Assembly (NCBI GenBank): GCA_963520375.1 | Contig: CAUQQF010000007.1 | Span: 1-64,000, forward strand | Source: JABCPE02 sp963520375 | GTDB lineage: Bacteria > Bacteroidota > Bacteroidia > Flavobacteriales > Weeksellaceae | Length of the DNA stretch: 64,000 bases | Direction: 5' to 3' | Shown here: positions 62,264 through 64,000 of the stretch, piece by piece | Numbering within the stretch: position 1 is the first letter of the stretch | Layout of the letters: every line of letters begins with the position of its first letter | Translations under genes and position numbers: made by a program | Notes under the pieces: model-generated | The model's input: only the letters and a program-made list of their open reading frames with translations | What the model was told of the DNA's origin: nothing | Databases searched by the model: none

Positions 62264-63136
62264 ATGGACAAGAAGGCGCTTAGAATTTTAAACAAAACCT
62301 TTTGGAAAAATGGATGGACAGAGGGAGATAGTATCGAAGAAAAAATAAAACTAGGCTATCTAACACAGGAAGAATTTGATTATGCCAAGGAAAAAGGATT
62401 GATGTTTGATGCATTTAGTATTACTCATGATGAGTGTATGGACATCATAGCAGAGTTCTTTGAAAAGGTAAATATAGATATTTTGGCAAAAGCTTTTTTA
62501 TGTAGTCTTTCTACAAGAAGGCTTTATCTGAGGTCTGCTTTTGCTAGTTATTTTTATCTGAAAGATATACCAGTTCATTCATTTGAAGCAATAAAAATTT
62601 CAGGAGGAATATTCTGTGGAAATGGAGAACCAAGAGAGATTTTTTATGAATATTGTAAAAAATGTATAGATGATGGGGGCTATGGAAATATACATATTGC
62701 TGATGAAGAATATCATAATGAAGATTTGAATGTTCTCAATTTTGAACGCATTAAATGGGGAGGTGTTAGACATGGTGAATTGCTGTATTGTACATTTGAT
62801 ATGCGTGAGTTTTTGAAAATTATGTCTGAAATAGGAGAGCCTACGGAAGAAGATATTTATCTTTTTAAATTGATTTTACAGGCAATAGATGAAAGCTTAC
62901 CCAAAGATACTCCAAGAAAATTGGAAAAGAGAATAAGAAGTTTTGAACAATGGAAGAAACTTTCAAGCAAAAATGAAATAGATGTCCTTATGGAAATTTT
63001 GGAGCAAATAGGCATTTTAAAACCTGCAGAAATCAGAAATGTAAGAAAAGGAGATTTTGGTTTTGTAGAAAACTGGATAGGAGAGGATGGTTATCAAAAA
63101 GAAGTAGTGAACAAACTTTTTGGAAAATATTTATAA
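62264..63136 (+). CDS. Hypothetical cytoplasmic protein
   Basis: 290 residues, acidic and helical, without signal peptide or membrane helices. Notable stretches: MDKKALRILNKTFWKNGW, LSTRRLYLRSAFASYFYLKD and a Cys/Gly segment GGIFCGNGEPREIFYEYCKK. I do not recognise a family. The composition is slightly more AT-rich than dprA. It lies 21 bases after dprA and ends in a hairpin, so it may be the last gene of the mnmA-dprA transcript or a later arrival. Immunity proteins can look like this, but nothing confirms it. Confidence 0.75.
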   Translation: MDKKALRILNKTFWKNGWTEGDSIEEKIKLGYLTQEEFDYAKEKGLMFDAFSITHDECMDIIAEFFEKVNIDILAKAFLCSLSTRRLYLRSAFASYFYLKDIPVHSFEAIKISGGIFCGNGEPREIFYEYCKKCIDDGGYGNIHIADEEYHNEDLNVLNFERIKWGGVRHGELLYCTFDMREFLKIMSEIGEPTEEDIYLFKLILQAIDESLPKDTPRKLEKRIRSFEQWKKLSSKNEIDVLMEILEQIGILKPAEIRNVRKGDFGFVENWIGEDGYQKEVVNKLFGKYL

Positions 63137-63167
63137 AAATAATCAATCATCATGATTGATTATTTTT
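63135..63167 (+). terminator. Hairpin terminator after the 290-residue gene
   Basis: 16-base perfectly complementary arms (AAAAATAATCAATCAT and its complement) separated by one base, followed by T residues; the innermost pairs must open to form the loop. Confidence 0.8.
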
Positions 63168-63169
63168 TA

Positions 63170-63199
63170 TTGATGGAATATTATTATTTCGTAAATTTG
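63170..63199 (+). promoter_or_regulatory. Promoter of the last gene
   Basis: TTG (63170-63172), 19-base spacer, TAAATTTG (63192-63199), 26 bases before the ATG at 63226. Confidence 0.75.
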
Positions 63200-63225
63200 C
63201 CGCCAGTTTCGAAAAAATAAAATGT

Positions 63226-64000
63226 ATGCAAAAAATCTATTCTTTATTACTTTTTTTATCAATCATTTCCTACGGACAACAGGGTAGAGTAGGAATAAAT
63301 ACAGGCTCTCCAGAAGCAACACTTGATATCAGAGAAAAACCTCTAGATGAGATGCCAGAAGGATATTCACAAGGGGTGTCTTTTCCTAATTTTACAACGA
63401 AAGAAAGAAAAACATTTACTGAGGTAAAGCTCGGAACGATGATCTACAATACGACTAAAAATCGTTTGGAGATTTATACTGTTGTGAATGGAAAAGAGGG
63501 CTGGTACAGTATAGGAGTAGTGGAGGAAGAGCCATTGTCTACCAAAACAATCAGCGCAGCAGATATAGCGCAGAAACAAAAAATCATGTTTCAGGATGAT
63601 GAGCCAGAGAGTGTTCTTTTTGATGGTAACCAAAGGGGGTTTCATCTAAATGCGATGGTTCAGGTAAGCAAGATTGATAAAAATAAATTCAGAATTCGTA
63701 ATTTCTTGCCTCGTAAATTTAATGATGTAGAGATATATTTTAAGAATGATAAAACTACTGCGCCAATAAAAATTCTTGTATTGGAAGAACTAGCTGCTTT
63801 GTCAGAAGTGGAAATAGACCTTCCTTTCGATGGTGGAAGCCTTCGCTTTGAGGATGCGGATGGAAATGCAGAGTCTTATGCAGTATCAGACCTTAAAACA
63901 GATGATTACACACTAAGTGTAGATGTTCCTGATAATTTCTTGTTCCAAAGAATGAAAACTATAAAACATAGAACATTTATTAGTTTTGGTAAATTTGGTA
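63226..64000 (+). CDS. Exported surface-type protein, 5' part (runs off right edge)
   Basis: 258 codons visible. Signal peptide MQKIYSLLLFLSIISYGQ, then GRVGINTGSPEATLDIREKP, the 'VGINT-P-ATLDI' start typical of large Bacteroidota extracellular or tail-fibre-like proteins, followed by beta-rich sequence (GTMIYNTTKNRLEIYTVVNGKEGWYSIG). The C-terminus, which might carry a Type IX sorting domain, is outside the window. The function is unknown. A second ATG at 63222 is in another frame and gives no signal peptide. Confidence 0.8.
   Translation, partial: MQKIYSLLLFLSIISYGQQGRVGINTGSPEATLDIREKPLDEMPEGYSQGVSFPNFTTKERKTFTEVKLGTMIYNTTKNRLEIYTVVNGKEGWYSIGVVEEEPLSTKTISAADIAQKQKIMFQDDEPESVLFDGNQRGFHLNAMVQVSKIDKNKFRIRNFLPRKFNDVEIYFKNDKTTAPIKILVLEELAALSEVEIDLPFDGGSLRFEDADGNAESYAVSDLKTDDYTLSVDVPDNFLFQRMKTIKHRTFISFGKFG

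Noticed and set aside
1..64000. Depletion of GGNCC sites as a sign of self-avoidance
   Set aside because: Several GGNCC sites are visible (for example near 18459, 26095 and 56871); depletion would need a count against expectation that I cannot run.
1..64000. CRISPR arrays, tRNA or rRNA genes, insertion sequences
   Set aside because: No regularly spaced repeats, no cloverleaf-like segments and no transposase-like frames were found on reading both strands.

Overview
The window is chromosomal DNA from a Bacteroidota bacterium of class Flavobacteriia, most likely family Weeksellaceae (Chryseobacterium / Elizabethkingia / Riemerella / Bergeyella group). The reasons are: a gldH gliding lipoprotein gene, promoters of the flavobacterial TTG-N19-TAnnTTTG type, SusC-like outer-membrane receptors, the rsfS-ftsH-LUD-cdsA-psd order beside birA, many 'sortable' lipoproteins, low GC, and almost no Shine-Dalgarno signals. 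The species assignment is an inference. No rRNA, tRNA, CRISPR array or insertion sequence was seen. No gene-free stretch exceeds about 250 bases.

Layout. 1-1281 (-) is the 5' part of cysS. 1298-5466 (-) is a three-gene defence operon: an m4C-type DNA methyltransferase, an AIPR-family protein and a TdeIII-type restriction endonuclease, running straight into cysS. 5578-13842 (+) holds tex, then ricT-gldH-pbp1A-folE-aldehyde dehydrogenase. 13906-19421 is an outer-membrane/secreted set (DUF5689 lipoprotein, TonB-dependent receptor, secreted endonuclease/phosphatase-fold enzyme). 19428-27607 has tilS (-), an OmpA lipoprotein, an O-methyltransferase, an NlpC/P60 protein, waaA, lemA with two TPM-domain genes, and an M23 peptidase overlapping a bactofilin. 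27662-28738 (-) is prfA.

28886-30470 (+) is a tandem array of three TonB-C-like paralogues, the third damaged by frameshifts. 30593-35752 (+) holds a DUF3078 protein, a small membrane protein, rpmH, an ECF sigma operon and lepA. 35761-37731 (+) is a very AT-rich ATPase-DUF4435 fusion that resembles a single-gene PARIS anti-phage system, placed between lepA and nrnA. 38816-45466 is envelope and translation housekeeping (psd, cdsA, LUD protein, ftsH, rsfS, birA, lptG-like). 45595-51768 (-) is a tetR-tolC-adaptor-RND efflux operon. 51920-55901 has a polytopic membrane protein, tadA, a lipocalin-like lipoprotein and a pabB-pabC pair. 56028-64000 (+) holds an M1 peptidase, coaX followed by a duplicated coaX 3' end around a lipoprotein gene, a small membrane protein, mnmA, dprA, an unknown gene and the start of a surface protein.

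The accessory material sits in three places: the restriction-modification/AIPR operon, the PARIS-like gene, and the coaX 3' region. If the PARIS reading is right, the strain carries restriction plus a guard reported to respond to phage anti-restriction proteins, which is a coherent layered defence.
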